Source: Carettochelys insculpta
Taxonomy: Eukaryota > Chordata > Testudines > Carettochelyidae
Length of the DNA stretch: 64,000 nt
NCBI RefSeq assembly: GCF_033958435.1
Contig: NC_134139.1
Span: 205,885,501-205,949,500 of the forward strand
Reading direction: 5' to 3'
Shown one piece after another: positions 1-10,865 of the stretch. Below the pieces are notes generated by a model. That model had not been told where the DNA came from, did no database searches, and saw only the letters and a program-made list of their open reading frames with translations. A program made the position numbers and the translations under genes. The stretch's first letter is position 1. Each line of letters begins with the position of its first letter.

Positions 1-330
1 TGTAAGATCTAGTAGCCCTCAGTGCAGGGAGGAGAGGAAACCAGCCAACCCACCCACCTTCTTAAACTGGAAATGGAAAGGAGAGATCATACAACAATTC
101 TTGTGAACACTGCCAATAGTTTGGCACCACACAAGGCACAGTGAGGAAAACAGAACTAAAATTAAGACAAGGAACATTTAGACTGAAGGGGGTCTGATCC
201 TTTATTGGTCTGCACCATATGCAAACGAAACCTACCCAATGCAACTGCAAAGCACACTGCAAATGCTCCAGAAGCATAATAGTGTACTACACACATTTTG
301 TACAGGCATAACTGCCTCCCCAAGAAGTGG
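1..330. other. Unassigned sequence
   Basis: I see no gene and no repeat family that I recognise here. The short frames present have no domain-like content. Confidence 0.4.
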
Positions 331-470
331 TGAGAAAAAAAATTTGGTGAGCTCGATTAATCTGTGGCAAAGTCTCCCAACGGAAGTGGTGGGAACCTTG
401 TCCCTGGAAACGACTTAAAGCACTAGAACATGTTGTAGGGAATACACCTAGCATTAGTAGGAGGCAACTG
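330..470 (+). repeat. Possible CR1/L3-like LINE 3' fragment
   Basis: One plus-strand frame around 350-400 reads INLWQSLPTEVVG, which resembles the conserved carboxy-terminal 'NxWNxLPxEVV' stretch of CR1-group reverse transcriptase proteins. Downstream the frame is broken by stops. The flanks give no clear boundary or target duplication. It is much more diverged than the CR1 copies elsewhere in the window, so it may be an older CR1/L3 relative. The call rests on about 15 residues. Confidence 0.4.
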
Positions 471-479
471 ATGTAACAC

Positions 480-1565
480 ACTTCTTCAAACAGTCACAGG
501 TATTAGATAAGTTCCTTCATAGCTGTTTCGTATTAGCTGACTCTACACATTAATATTTGATGTTATCATGCTAATTTTTAAAATATATTTAAGTTGCTGG
601 ACACTTATCATATGATGGCTTTCTGTTTTTTTCTAACTGTGCCAGACTAACTGTTTGATTTGATATTTTTCATGCCATGCGTCTGCCCCAGACTGAACAT
701 TCTGGGGAGATTTCTGCAAAAAACAGCTCAACTGTTTCTGAGAATGAGGCAAGGGGAAAACAACACATTTTTCAATTATGTACAAGCATCCATAGTTCGG
801 GCATTTCTTAACTTTTGCATGCTTGATGCTGCAACCTTAATATGTTCTCTTAATAGAACACGGATTTTCACAAAAAAACCTATCCAAAACAACAAACTCC
901 AGTACAGGCCAGATGCTAGCAACCTTTCACACCCAGAACCACTGCTGAACTCAACAGCTGTTCCGCATGTGCATGGTTGAAGAACAGATCCTTTATCTAG
1001 AATATAAATACAGAAGAAGCCAGGAGTCACCTGGCTGAGTAATGGACATATGGGATTAAGAAAAAGACTAACTTTTTCATAAAGCGACAAATAAACTGAT
1101 CGAAAATGTAAAGCTTGCTAAGTTGCCCATTATTTATAAGCAAAGCTCTGTCCAAACTCTGAAGTGGAGATACAGATATCTAGCGCTCAGAATTAACCTG
1201 TTGTTCATTTTGTGGTGTCTTTTAGACACTAAAGCTTATATTCCAATGTGACAGGCTACCTAGAAATGCTCAATATGTACATCAATCATCTCAGATCAAA
1301 CAGTACGTATTTTTAAATAACTGTTAAATCTAATTGTCTGAAACCCACCCTCACAGCAACTCATAACACAGAGAATGAAAAGAGCAACAAGAAAACAGAC
1401 TCCAACGCTCATGGGCAGAAGTCCCTCACCATAGATTATATTTAAAGACAGTATGGAGGGTGACGTCAGGAGTTGGTGTCTTCCATTCAGAAACGCTTGT
1501 ATCAACGGAGCAACGAAGGACCCAGTTCACCATCCACTGGACTTTATAGATAGCCATTTATACTA
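480..1565. other. Unassigned AT-rich sequence
   Basis: No domain-bearing frame and no repeat that I can name. Opposed frames of about 100 codons near 660-1090 overlap each other, lack family features and are best read as chance. Confidence 0.4.
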
Positions 1566-1569
1566 TGCA

Positions 1570-3601
1570 TATAGTCGACTTGGATTTTCAGAAAGCCTTT
1601 GAGAAGGTCCCTCACCAAAGTCTTAAGCAAAGTAAACTGTCATGGGATAAGAGGGAAGGTCCTCTCATGCATCGGTAACTGGTTAAAAGATAGGAAACAA
1701 AGGGTAGGATTCAATGGCCAGATTTCTAAACGGATAAAGTGGCATCCCCTCAGAGGTCTGCACGAGGACCGATCCCAGTCAATATATTCATAAATGATCT
1801 GGAGAAAGGGGCACAGAGTGAGGTGGCAAAATCTGAAGATGATACAAAACTGCTCAAGATAATTAAGTCCAAAGCAGACTGTGAAGAGCTTCAAAAGGAT
1901 CTGGCAAAACTAGGTGAATGGACAACTAAATGGGAGATGAAATTCAATGCTGATAAATGCAGTATAATGTCTATTGGAAACATAATCCCAAGGATACATA
2001 TGAAATGATGGGGACTAACTTAGCTGTTCCCACTCAAGAGAGATTGTGGGGTCATTGTGGATAGTTCCTTGTAAACATCCCCTTAATGTGCAGCAGCAGT
2101 CAACAAAGCAAGCAGAATATTGGGAACCGTTAGGAAAGGGACAGAGACTATCTTCTTGTCTTTAGAGCAGGGGTGGGGAAACCTGAGGCTGCACCTTGCC
2201 TGGATCCGGCTCCCGAGGCTCAAGGCTCCTTTCCCCAGCATCCAGCCTGAAGCGGGGTATGAGGAGACCTGAGCCTCATGGGCCAGACTGGGCCACTTGC
2301 TTGCCTGTGTTGCTGCCATTCCTGCTCCCTATACCTTGGCTGGGAGAACAGCAGCTTACACAGCCTTTTCTTGTGGTCTCTCTCAGGCACCGCCCTCCCA
2401 CTGCTCTGACTGGCTGGCAGAGCCAGGGAGAAAGACCTCTCTAGCGAGCGTTTCTCCATGCTGCTGCTCCCCCAGCTGGAGGAGGGGGTGGCAGTGGCAA
2501 TGCATGTAAGTAAATGCCCCACTCCAGCACCCAGACTCCCCCACCCCAACCCCCTCCTGCCCCAGCTCCAACTCCTCAGCCTGTTCCTGTACCCCGCCTC
2601 CCACTCAGACCTCCACCTCGCTCCTAACCCCACCACTGCTGCCCCCAGCCCACTCCTCCCACCCAGATCCCCCAATCCCAGCCCACTCCTGCACCCTCCT
2701 TCCCAACCAGGACCGACACCTGCTCCTTGGCAGCCCCTCCCACTCCCAAACCTCCATTTTTGGTCCCATCCCTGGCCCCCAGAAGAGTTACTCTGGGCTT
2801 GGGGGAAGCCCTGAACCTCAGTCCCCCCTTCTCCACCCTCTGCCCATGGTGCTGGAGCATGAGGGGAGTGAGGTGTCTCAGGGGCCAGTGAGGGTCTGGG
2901 GTTCTTTTGTTTCTCACTTTTATGTGGCCCACGACTGATTTTTCTGTAGGTCACTGGCCCCCACCCCTAAAAAGGCTCCCCATCCCCTCTTGATATAAAC
3001 TCAGGGTATGCCCACAGATGTGGTCGCCTTATCTCTAAAAACACGTAATTGGAAAAGTTACAGAGAAGAACAACAAGAAAGGATTCGGGGAAGGAACAAC
3101 TTCCGTGGGAGGAGAGATTCAAAAGATGGGGACCTTTCAGTTTGGAAAAGAAAGAAGGGGGAATTTGACTGAGGTTTATAAAATCACGAACCGTGTGGAG
3201 AGAGTGAAGAAGGAAGTGCTACTCACTCCTTCACAAAATACAAGAACCAAGTCTGAACAAACAAAACAAAGTATTTAATCACTTAGCCAACCTGTGGAAC
3301 TCACTGCCAAGGGTGTTGTGAAGGCCAACGCTATTACGGAGTTAAAAAAGAATAAGACAAGTTCATGGAGGATAGGTCCCTCAGTGACTATTGGCCAAGA
3401 TGTTCATGGAGGGAACCTGTTCTGCGTGTCCATGATCTCTGACTGACAGAAGTGGCAAGTGGACAACAACAGGATGGGTTACTCAACCACTGTCTGTTCT
3501 TTTCATTCCCTTTGAAGAAGCTGGACATGGCCACTCTCACAAGTCAGGATACTAGGCTAGCTAGACCTCTGGTGTGATCCACTATGGGCATTCTTATGTT
3601 G
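1570..3601 (+). mobile_element. CR1 LINE, 5'-truncated, split by a hAT-like element
   Basis: This is the carboxy-terminal half of CR1 ORF2 and its 3' end. Recognisable pieces are DLDFQKAFEKVPHQ (1574-1620), NIFINDLEKG and a damaged catalytic box reading SEDDTKL instead of the usual FADDTKL (about 1770-1850), then KWEMKFNADKC. The copy is interrupted at about 2168 and resumes at about 2993 with a segment matching PHxxxMWSP-type CR1 sequence. It ends at 3601 in the TTCTTATGTT-type CR1 tail. Frameshifts and stops are frequent. The catalytic box lost its Phe and Ala, so the copy is dead. It is clearly older than the hAT that split it. Confidence 0.85.
2168..2990. mobile_element. Non-autonomous hAT-like element, GC-rich
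   Basis: The left end reads CAGGGGTGGGGAAACC and the right end, on the other strand, AGAGGGGATGGGGAGCC, giving imperfect terminal inverted repeats of the kind seen in hAT elements. The element sits inside a CR1 copy whose sequence continues on both sides, so its boundaries are set by what interrupts the CR1. A possible 8-bp target duplication, TCTTTAGA against TCTTGATA, is poor. The interior is C-rich on the plus strand and gives long open frames on both strands, including 244 codons on the minus strand. These are compositional artefacts with no transposase motifs. Confidence 0.55.
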
Positions 3602-3602
3602 T

Positions 3603-3700
3603 ACCAGTGCAAAGCGAGGTGCAAAATGCCACCAAATTAGAATGGTAGCATTTTATACCCACGTTGATTTAAATTGCTGCACAGGGTGAAGGACAGCGGT
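3603..3700. repeat. Short palindromic repeat related to 59.65-59.77 kb
   Basis: The segment contains GTGCAAAATGCCACC and, about 15 bp later, GGTAGCATTTTATACCC, which form an imperfect hairpin. A similar GCAAAATGCTACC block lies near 59710. This looks like an old palindromic MITE-type repeat; I cannot name the family. Confidence 0.35.
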
Positions 3701-5435
3701 GACTGATGTCAATATAAAACTACTGATCTCAAATATTGTACTTACTGTTTGGTAGCATAAATAAGTGGCCTCAGTCTTTTTCAGGTTATAATATTTAACC
3801 AGCTCATTGAAGTGGGTTTTGTGAGTTTTTAAGTGAGGATTTCCAGGTACAGGGCTTTACTCATTTCACTGATCGTTACTCATGTGAGCAAGAATTTGCA
3901 GGTTTGTATTACTAGCGATGCATTGAGAGTGGTTACTTCCTCATATCTGCTCTCAAGAGAGCTATTCTAGTGGAACAAAAATAATGTTACACTTGAGATT
4001 CCAGTAATGTTTGTGTGGACACTTAAAGAAATTAGGTACTTTTTCCTGTAGGAATACACCTTGTTTAAAAGGAGGAGTTTAAACGCAATTAATGCAATGG
4101 AAGGACTTTGTTAAGAAATGTTATTTAAAGCTGAAATTGCCCTCCCTCCATAATTTTTGTATATTTGAGTGGGGGGAAGATGTCAGCAAATCTGACAAGG
4201 CAGAATAAATTGTTAGATATCTGAAGCAGAGCTTTGTCTTTTTAACAAAGTACCACCAAGCAACATTGGTACAGATCAAAAATAGCTGCCCTGCCAAGGC
4301 AAATTTAAATGGATCATTTTCTTTTCTTTTCTTTTCCATATACCTGAAAGATGCTTTTGGCATCGTGCTCTACAAAATGACAAATGGGCTCCCATTTTTC
4401 TCAGCTATGGTCACTTGCTAAAACTAACCCTCGTCCATTTACAAAATATCCTCAGAGACAGAGCACCAATAACCTTGGGGCAAATTAGGAAAGGGCTTGT
4501 TAATGCTCTTGGTAAATTCTCATTCTGGCAATTAATTTATTGTAATTTAATGTGAATATTAATTGAACCGTATACATTTATTTTTAAAAATACGGTCAGG
4601 CACACAAACTGTTCTCTGGCTAAGTTGATAACTTCAGAAAGCATTTGTGATTCCAGAAAAACAAGCTAATTCCACAGAAATTCCTATATTGATAAGAATT
4701 TTAATAACCATGGGCCATTGAACACAGAACTAGCAGGGCGTGGAGACAGGGAAGGAGGTGCCAGCCCTAAAATCTCCTTCAGTTTAGGGAAAGTTTATAT
4801 AAAATCGTAAATCATCCAGGAAGGGCTGCTAAGTGCCAGAAACCTTCCTCCTCCCCTTCCATGTTGTACCTGAGGAACAAACCATGGAAACATCCTTAAC
4901 TAAACACATGGATCTCTCTCCAACTCTAGAAAGGTGAGATGCAGAATTACTGAATTTTTTGCACCATAAGAAACATGCTTTGAAGTGCTAATAGTTACAA
5001 TTTTGCTAAAAAAATGCCACAACCAAAGCTGATTTCTGTAATAAGTTAGTAGCATTAACAGCCTTACAGTGTGAAATCTTGGATCCACTGAAGTCAACAG
5101 CAAATGCTACCGTATACTGCCCTAACACCTTTCTACCCAAAAGTCAGCTACCACTTATGTACAGGAAATGTTTCTCACGTTGATGAAATGCAGCCTCCTT
5201 TGATAGGGAAAGTAGCAGTTGTTAGAAAACATGGAGAAAGTGACAACAGAAGAAGACAGTAAAGAAGGTTAGTTAAGAGCACAGAAGTCCAGACAGAAAA
5301 ATTGGGTTCCTGTTTCTAGGAGGTAAAGGGAGGCAGCAACAAATTGATAATCGACAAACTAACTGGCAATTGTTATATAAGCAACAGTGGATCCTGTGTT
5401 CAATCAATTTCGTGAACGCCAAAGAGGGCAAAAAC
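3700..5435. other. Low-copy sequence; possible conserved non-coding stretch at 4440-4700
   Basis: There are no domain-bearing frames and no recognised transposon. Between about 4440 and 4700 the sequence is AT-rich and not visibly repetitive, with several homeodomain-type AATTA/TTAAT cores. That resembles vertebrate conserved non-coding elements. This is an impression only, because conservation cannot be judged from one sequence. Confidence 0.25.
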
Positions 5436-5439
5436 CTGT

Positions 5440-5580
5440 TCTTAGTGCTTCAGGTACAAGACTGGAAGTCAAAAGATCTGGATTCAGAGTCCAGATTCTG
5501 TTGCTAACTCACTACGACACTTTGGTCAAGTCACTTTATCTCTCCCATGTCTCAACTTCCCTGTTATGTGACTTAAGAGG
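5440..5580 (+). repeat. MIR-type SINE fragment
   Basis: The order of blocks fits the MIR/CORE-SINE body: 'GACTGGAAGTCAAAAGATCTGG', then 'TTGCTAACTCACTACGACAC', then 'GGTCAAGTCACTTTATCTCTC'. The 5' tRNA-like part and the 3' end are not clear. This is an ancient copy. Confidence 0.55.
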
Positions 5581-6530
5581 AGCTGTCACGTACTTGACTA
5601 TAATAATGGCATGGAATAAAAGGTACAGTGGGGCTGAGGTTACTGGAGTACAATAAGGGTGAATATATTTTTAAAAGATGTGATCGTATACAAAAGAAAA
5701 TGGGACTGTTGCAGAAGTTATTGAGAATATCTACAATCAATGCTATAGGACATCAGAGTACATGATCATGAAGGTCTCTGCTGGCCTTAAAAAAGCCTAT
5801 GAATCCTACTTCCTGCCTCTCTGCTTTGTCAGAGTGGAGAGCTGATTTCCTTGCCGAACCAATGAGATTTAGAGACAATCTAGTTCCATAGCTCCAATTC
5901 TAGGTCCTCATTGCAGAATTGAGCTTGTACGTCTCCCGTGCAGGGAGTAAAACCAGGCAGGCAGGAAAAAATTCATGGCTGCCTAGTGCCTTTTAACAAC
6001 AGGTCCAATGTTGATGTGAAGCAGCACAGCAAATAAACAGATGTGCATGGGTATTAAAGATGACAAGATCTCTTCTCTGAGGAGCTTGTCAGACCAAGGC
6101 ATAGGCCATAAACACTTGAGTTAAGCATGTGCAGAGCTGTTTGCAGGATTGGGACCACACAGACAGCACAGAGGGTAATGGTGTTTTTAGTATACGCATA
6201 GTATTTGGGAAGTATGTTAGCATAATTCTGCATTCAATTCTCCCATGCCAGAACAAGAACCAGCATCCAGCAGATTGATCAAACTGAATATCAGTAATAA
6301 GGTGCAAACTAGGATACACGCTCTGGCAATTTCAAAACCCACATCCATCCATGACCAAGGATTAGTTTTGCAGGGACTTTGGAGGTTGTACCGTAAGAAA
6401 AGATAATAGATCAACATTGCAACAACAAGCCAAAGCTGCGTCACCTACAAGGCAACTTCCTGGAAATTAAGGACAACTTTGGAGAAGGACAATGTTGTGG
6501 CCCTACATGTTTACACTAAATGTAAGTTTA
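5580..6530. other. Unassigned sequence
   Basis: No recognised gene or transposon. Two minus-strand frames around 6089-6444 have hydrophobic stretches but overlap in different frames and have no family features. Confidence 0.35.
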
Positions 6531-6544
6531 ACTAAGTAAGGAAC
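6531..6544. repeat. 14-bp target-site duplication (left copy)
   Basis: ACTAAGTAAGGAAC is repeated perfectly at 6769-6782, bracketing the palindromic PLE insertion. Confidence 0.85.
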
Positions 6545-6768
6545 CAAATAAAGCAGCAGAAATGGAGCACTTTAAAGACTAACAAGATGATTTATTCAGC
6601 GATGAGCTTTCGTGGGACAGACCCACTTTATCAGAGCTTGATCTGAAGAACTGGGTCTGTCCCATGAAAGCTCATCACTGAATAAATCATTTCTGTTAGT
6701 CTTTAAAGTGCTCCATTTCTGCTGCTTTATTTTGTTGGAGTGCAGACTAACACGGCTACCTCTCTCTT
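6545..6768. mobile_element. Palindromic Penelope-like tail insertion with 14-bp target duplication
   Basis: The insertion is two inverted copies of a PLE 3' tail. The left arm (minus sense) starts GCAGCAGAAATGGAGCAC and contains the hairpin GTGGGTCTGTCCCAC. The right arm (plus sense) contains CTGAAGA, a CTGGGTCTGTCCCAT hairpin, GAAA, and returns to GTGCTCCATTTCTGCTGC. The right arm then runs on about 35 bp into CAGACTAACACGGCTACC, the outer end of the tail. The direct repeat ACTAAGTAAGGAAC flanks it exactly at 6531-6544 and 6769-6782. Variable-length target duplications and inverted partial copies are known of Penelope-like elements. No protein-coding part is present. Confidence 0.8.
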
Positions 6769-6782
6769 ACTAAGTAAGGAAC

Positions 6783-8110
6783 GGTTCATAAAACATCCCA
6801 ATAATGTATAACAAATGTTAAGAGAAGTTAATGAAAGGGGGACAGATTAGTTCAAACAAAAATAATATAATCCATGGCAAGAAAACAAAAAAGATGTGAG
6901 ACCAAAAATCAATCAACCAAAACTGGTATGTTAAAAACTAAGTCCTATCGATGGGCAAGCCAGTGAGGAGACAGGTTATTTCGCCAGCTGCTCCTTTTTG
7001 GTGAGAGAGAAACACTTTAAGAATTAAAATTGCTATGGGAGAGAGCTTAACCAGCGCTGCTGTTGCCCCCACCATCTCCCGGCCTCCTTCATCCTAATCC
7101 TTAGAGGTGTCCTGATGAAAGAGGTGAGGAAAAGTGGACCCAAAATAGCATCTGTTGCAGCTGACTCCCAAACACCAACTGTGAGCTGTGACTGGACTTA
7201 GCAGCCACAGCTGCTCCTTGCAACTAACTTATATTTTCCCCGAAAGGACAATTACTATCACCTCTGATACCATCTAAAAGACTGCTTAACAGGGGCTTGT
7301 CCTCCTGAAAGCTTTCTCCACCTAAATGGAAAGGGAACAAAAATGGTGCTAAAATGAAAGCGTCATTTAACACTTTACTTTCAAATGCGGTAACTGGCCT
7401 TGTTTTCTTTAATTAAGGGTTAAGGATTAATCTGGCGATTGCCATAGTGCTATGCAGGCTAAGGAGTCCTTATAACTCCAAGCCTTGCTTAACACTACTT
7501 AATATTAGACAGTAACTGGGTGACGCCAACACCTATGAGCAATATATTCCACCTACTTTATTAAAAACAGGCCCTATCATCCAAGGGGAAGAGATATCAA
7601 ACCTTGTCTTTTCTCTCTCTCATCTTTCTTGTTCCTTTTCTGCTATCCATTGTTCTCCTTCACTTCCCCTTAGACTCTCCTCATCTTACATTACTAGGGG
7701 GTAATGGCTTACGTATACTAAACCTAAACTGTAAAACCCACTAACACGTGAACTCCATTCATTGGGTAGCAGAATTAGAATCCTGAATGGGGACGGCATG
7801 CTTCAAAAGGACTTTTATTTTGGCTACTCTAACCGGTAAAATGACTATTTTTCACTCTCCTATAAGGAGCTTCTACTGCTCTAGACACCTTGGAAAATAT
7901 GTTGTCACCAGTTAGATGCTATATGCTGCATTCATTGGCGATCAGCATCTCCTTCTCCCAGCTCTCTCTTCTAAGTAAGCACAAAACAACAGGGGTTGGG
8001 TAGTAGCCTACAGAAGGAGAAAGGAAGAATCTGTGGCTTCTAGCCTTAATGCAGCTGTTTCCTGCAAGGAGTGAAGAGGAACCAGTTTTGCTACAACTGC
8101 TTCCCTCTGC
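6783..8110. other. Low-copy sequence; possible conserved stretch at 7340-7450
   Basis: No gene or transposon is recognised. The segment 7340-7450 (around TTTCTTTAATTAAGGGTTAAGG) is unique-looking and carries homeodomain-type cores, so it is a weak candidate for a conserved non-coding element. Confidence 0.25.
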
Positions 8111-8114
8111 AAGT

Positions 8115-8154
8115 GTGTGTGTGTGTGTGTGTGCGCGTGCGTGCGTGCGCGCGC
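8115..8154. repeat. (GT)n/(GC)n microsatellite
   Basis: A run of GT dinucleotides passes into GCGTGCGTGC and GCGCGC. Alternating purine-pyrimidine runs like this can adopt Z-DNA. The cysteine-rich peptides it encodes in several frames are not meaningful. Confidence 0.9.
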
Positions 8155-9448
8155 ACCACCATTTTTATGGCAGAGGCACTGAAGGATCTTTCTACAGATA
8201 GATGCTTGCCTATTATAGTGAATCCATGCTTACAAGGAAGTTTTTGGAGAAGAAAACAGAAGAACACTGCACTATAAAAGTCCTGCTGTATATATCTTGA
8301 AAATACTTTAAGTATCAGTGAAAATATGGGTTCCAAGACATTAGACAGACATTCTTCTGAGTATTTACTGTATATGTGCTGCTGTATTTATTAAGTCTTG
8401 AATTTAAACAAAATGACACACTTCAGTTAAAAGAGTGCTAAACATGCCAGGTATTTTCATAAACCTGCTGCCAAGAACTTGTGCCAAAGATCTCTGCAAA
8501 TGGCCAAGTTCGGCTTTAATTTTTCTTCAAATTGAGATGTGGTTTCAAGTTAAAATTCAACCGCTGTAAACCTGATGTAGCCAGAATTCTACTTTCCTTA
8601 TTTTAGAAACAAAACACTTCTTTTGCTGATCACTCCAGTCAGCTCTACAGAGCTGTGTGCTCTGGAAGACAGCTGGATTCTAATCTGGTTCATTTCTCAT
8701 TACAGACATACACATAAACTCCAAGTGCAGAGCCAAATTTTGTCTTCAGTTACACTTGTTCAACCCCATTGAAGACAGATGTAACTCACGGCAGAATGTG
8801 AAGACGACAGAGTTGCACAGGTACACCAAATAAAAATTTGGCCAGCAAAGTTTTAATGACTGGTGACATAACACCCATAATAGACTCGCTTGTCTTTCAG
8901 ATCACAGGCTGGACAGTCAGGACGTGCATTTTTTCTAACACTTACTTAGCAAATGTGATCTGGTGTCACATAAAAATTCACAAGGAACCTCATGGTGCTG
9001 CTCTCCTAGTGACACTTTTCAGAGTAGAATGGCAAGTATTTTAGTGTAAGCAAACAACTGTGCAGGCAAATCCACACAGTGGGAGGAGATAACATCTGAG
9101 ATGTGATAGGAAGATGTTTGGGGGATAAGGAAAGAGGCAAAAGACCTTAAATGTTGTACTGATGCACAGAGTAACAAGCAGTAAAAAAAGAAAGCTGGAC
9201 ACCTAGATATTCTGGTGACATCCAAACCACTCTACCTCCACAGCTGAGGTCACAAAACGCCTCTTCCTATTCATTTCCTTGTAAATTACAGCTGTGCGTT
9301 AGATCTAATAAACAAGGCTAAAGAAGGTATTTCCCTTTGGATTCCTCTACTCACACAACACAGAGATCCAAACAGTGACCTCATCTTCCCTCTTCCAAGG
9401 GACTTATTTAGAAGCCCTAATCAGTGCGTTCTCACTTTGTTTAATAAC
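8155..9448. other. Mostly unassigned; part-palindromic old repeat at about 8730-8830
   Basis: At 8730-8830, 'GAGCCAAATTTTGTCTTCAGTTACAC' is followed about 75 bp later by an inverted partial match ending in AAAATTTGGCC. It recalls a widespread sauropsid palindromic repeat that begins with GGGCCAAATTCTG. Nothing else in the interval is recognised. Confidence 0.35.
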
Positions 9449-9449
9449 A

Positions 9450-9715
9450 GAGGAAATATGGTCCAGTAATCAGAGCACAGGAGTGGGAGAGTGAGGTTTC
9501 CCATACTCTATTCCTAGCTCTGCTGTCGACTCTCAATACAGTCTTCCATGAGAAGTCACTTTCTCTCTCTGAGCTGCAGGCTACCCCGATGTGCGTAAAA
9601 TGGATCTAATAACCTTTAACCAGCCCACAAGGTAATTGTATGTCTTTCATTAATTAAATGTTTGCAAAGTGCTTTGAGATCCTTTGAGGGGAGAAGTACT
9701 GTGTAAACACCAAGC
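9450..9715 (+). repeat. MIR-type SINE
   Basis: A long MIR-like copy. It has GGTCCAGTAATCAGAGCACAGGAG near the tRNA-like end, 'CCTAGCTCTGC', 'AGTCACTTTCTCTCTCTG', 'GTAAAATGGATCTAATAACC', and the 3' block 'TTTGCAAAGTGCTTTGAGATCC'. All occur in the family order. Confidence 0.65.
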
Positions 9716-9999
9716 CCTTATATTTATGCAACCGTAAAGATGGCTGGGTGATGTGTTCCAAAGAGACACTGGTTACAGATGAGCATGCAGCCTCATCTCA
9801 GTCAAGTCCTTTTGTACTTATGCACGATGAGTCTTCAACAGCATGACCACATACTCTTTTTCAAATACAATCGCAACCCTTGATCCCAAAGATCACCTCA
9901 GCTCATTCTTTACATTCTACACTTAACGCTATTTCAGTGCTGCAATGGTCCCGGTACTGCCTTCCAAACAGACCTAGGCAGCCCTGAAGAGAAGATTGC

Positions 10000-10063
10000 T
10001 CACCTTGTGCAGTAACTGAGGTTCTTTGAGATGGTTGCCCCTGTAGTTGCTCCACCTTAGGTG
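10000..10063 (+). repeat. Left inverted terminal repeat of DIRS copy A
   Basis: CTTGTGCAGTAACTGAGG, then TTCTTTGAG and TCCACCTTAGGTG. It matches, at roughly 70 percent and in inverted orientation, the sequence at 16532-16582. It also resembles the right terminus of copy B at 22838-22885, which shares the TTCTTTGAG and TTAGGTG blocks. Confidence 0.7.
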
Positions 10064-10134
10064 CCTTGGAGCCTTGTCCTTCTAGACAGAGACTTTAGGT
10101 AGCTGTGCCTTGTTTGGCAGTGCGTTTGCAGAGG

Positions 10135-10845
10135 CTACCTCCAAGGAGCTATCCTGCATGCATGACCAACCACTGCTTGGTGGTAGACAAAGAGTGGCTG
10201 GGGGTTGGGGGCACTTTCTGAATGTTTTTGTTCTCTCCGGCAGAAGGCAAGAGAGCTCTGCCTACACTGAATATGTGAAAAGAGGCTTCCCAAGGCATCT
10301 GGGTGAGATCTGGGGGAAAAAAAACACAGGTAAATATATAGGTTAAGAGTAAAATGGAGATGCCACTTTTGGAATGAATTTGGGATGGAGGCATAAAATG
10401 ACCATGTCCTTCTGAAATATGGTATAAGGTAGAGAGGCCACTGGGCTCCTAATTCCCCCACCCTCATGCCAATGTGATAGGTATGAGAAAGGTGACCTTC
10501 ATGGACAGGTGCAGGAAAAAGCATGTTGCAAGGGGTTTAAACTGTTTACCCAAAAGGATGCAGAGCACAACGTTAAGATCCCACATGCAGGCAGGGTCTT
10601 TTAGGGGTGGGAAGACACTGGTTAAGACTTTAAGAAAGCTTTTGATAATGGGGAGGGCAAAGATGGAAGTGCCATCTACCTCGAGGTGCACTGAGGTAAC
10701 TGTGGCTAAGTGGACCTTTATGAGCTGTTGGAAAAGGCTGGATTTTCTCAGGCTTAAGAAAATAGTCCAGGACTTTGGAATGAGAGTGGAGAGAGGAGAC
10801 ATGCAGTGAGATTTGCACCAAGAGGAGAATCAGAGCCATTTCTAG
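10135..10845 (-). pseudogene. DIRS tyrosine recombinase (copy A), frameshifted
   Basis: In DIRS elements this enzyme integrates the circular DNA intermediate by site-specific recombination in the nucleus. Minus-strand frames give an amino-terminal helical part, 'LIKVHLATVTSVHLEVDG' and 'IIKSFLKVLTSVFPPLKDP', then 'WDLNVVLCILL', 'FKPLATCFFLHLSMKVTFL', and in the next frame 'MRVGELGAQWPL'. The last is equivalent to the RRVGEL box that contains the first catalytic arginine. The frame changes right at that box through a small indel, so the enzyme cannot be made. The remaining carboxy-terminal part is scrambled and the copy is inactive. Confidence 0.75.
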
Positions 10846-10865
10846 GTGTATGTTTTGCATGTTTT

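Noticed and set aside
660..1090. Opposed frames of about 105 codons
   Set aside because: They overlap on opposite strands, lack domains and fit chance expectation in a 64-kb window.
2220..2954. 244-codon minus-strand open frame
   Set aside because: It lies in a GC-rich transposon cargo, is open on both strands, is rich in Gly, Trp and Ser without motifs, and crosses the element's end.
8071..8336. Cys/Val-rich or Arg/Thr-rich peptides at 8.1 kb
   Set aside because: They are translations of the GT/GC microsatellite.
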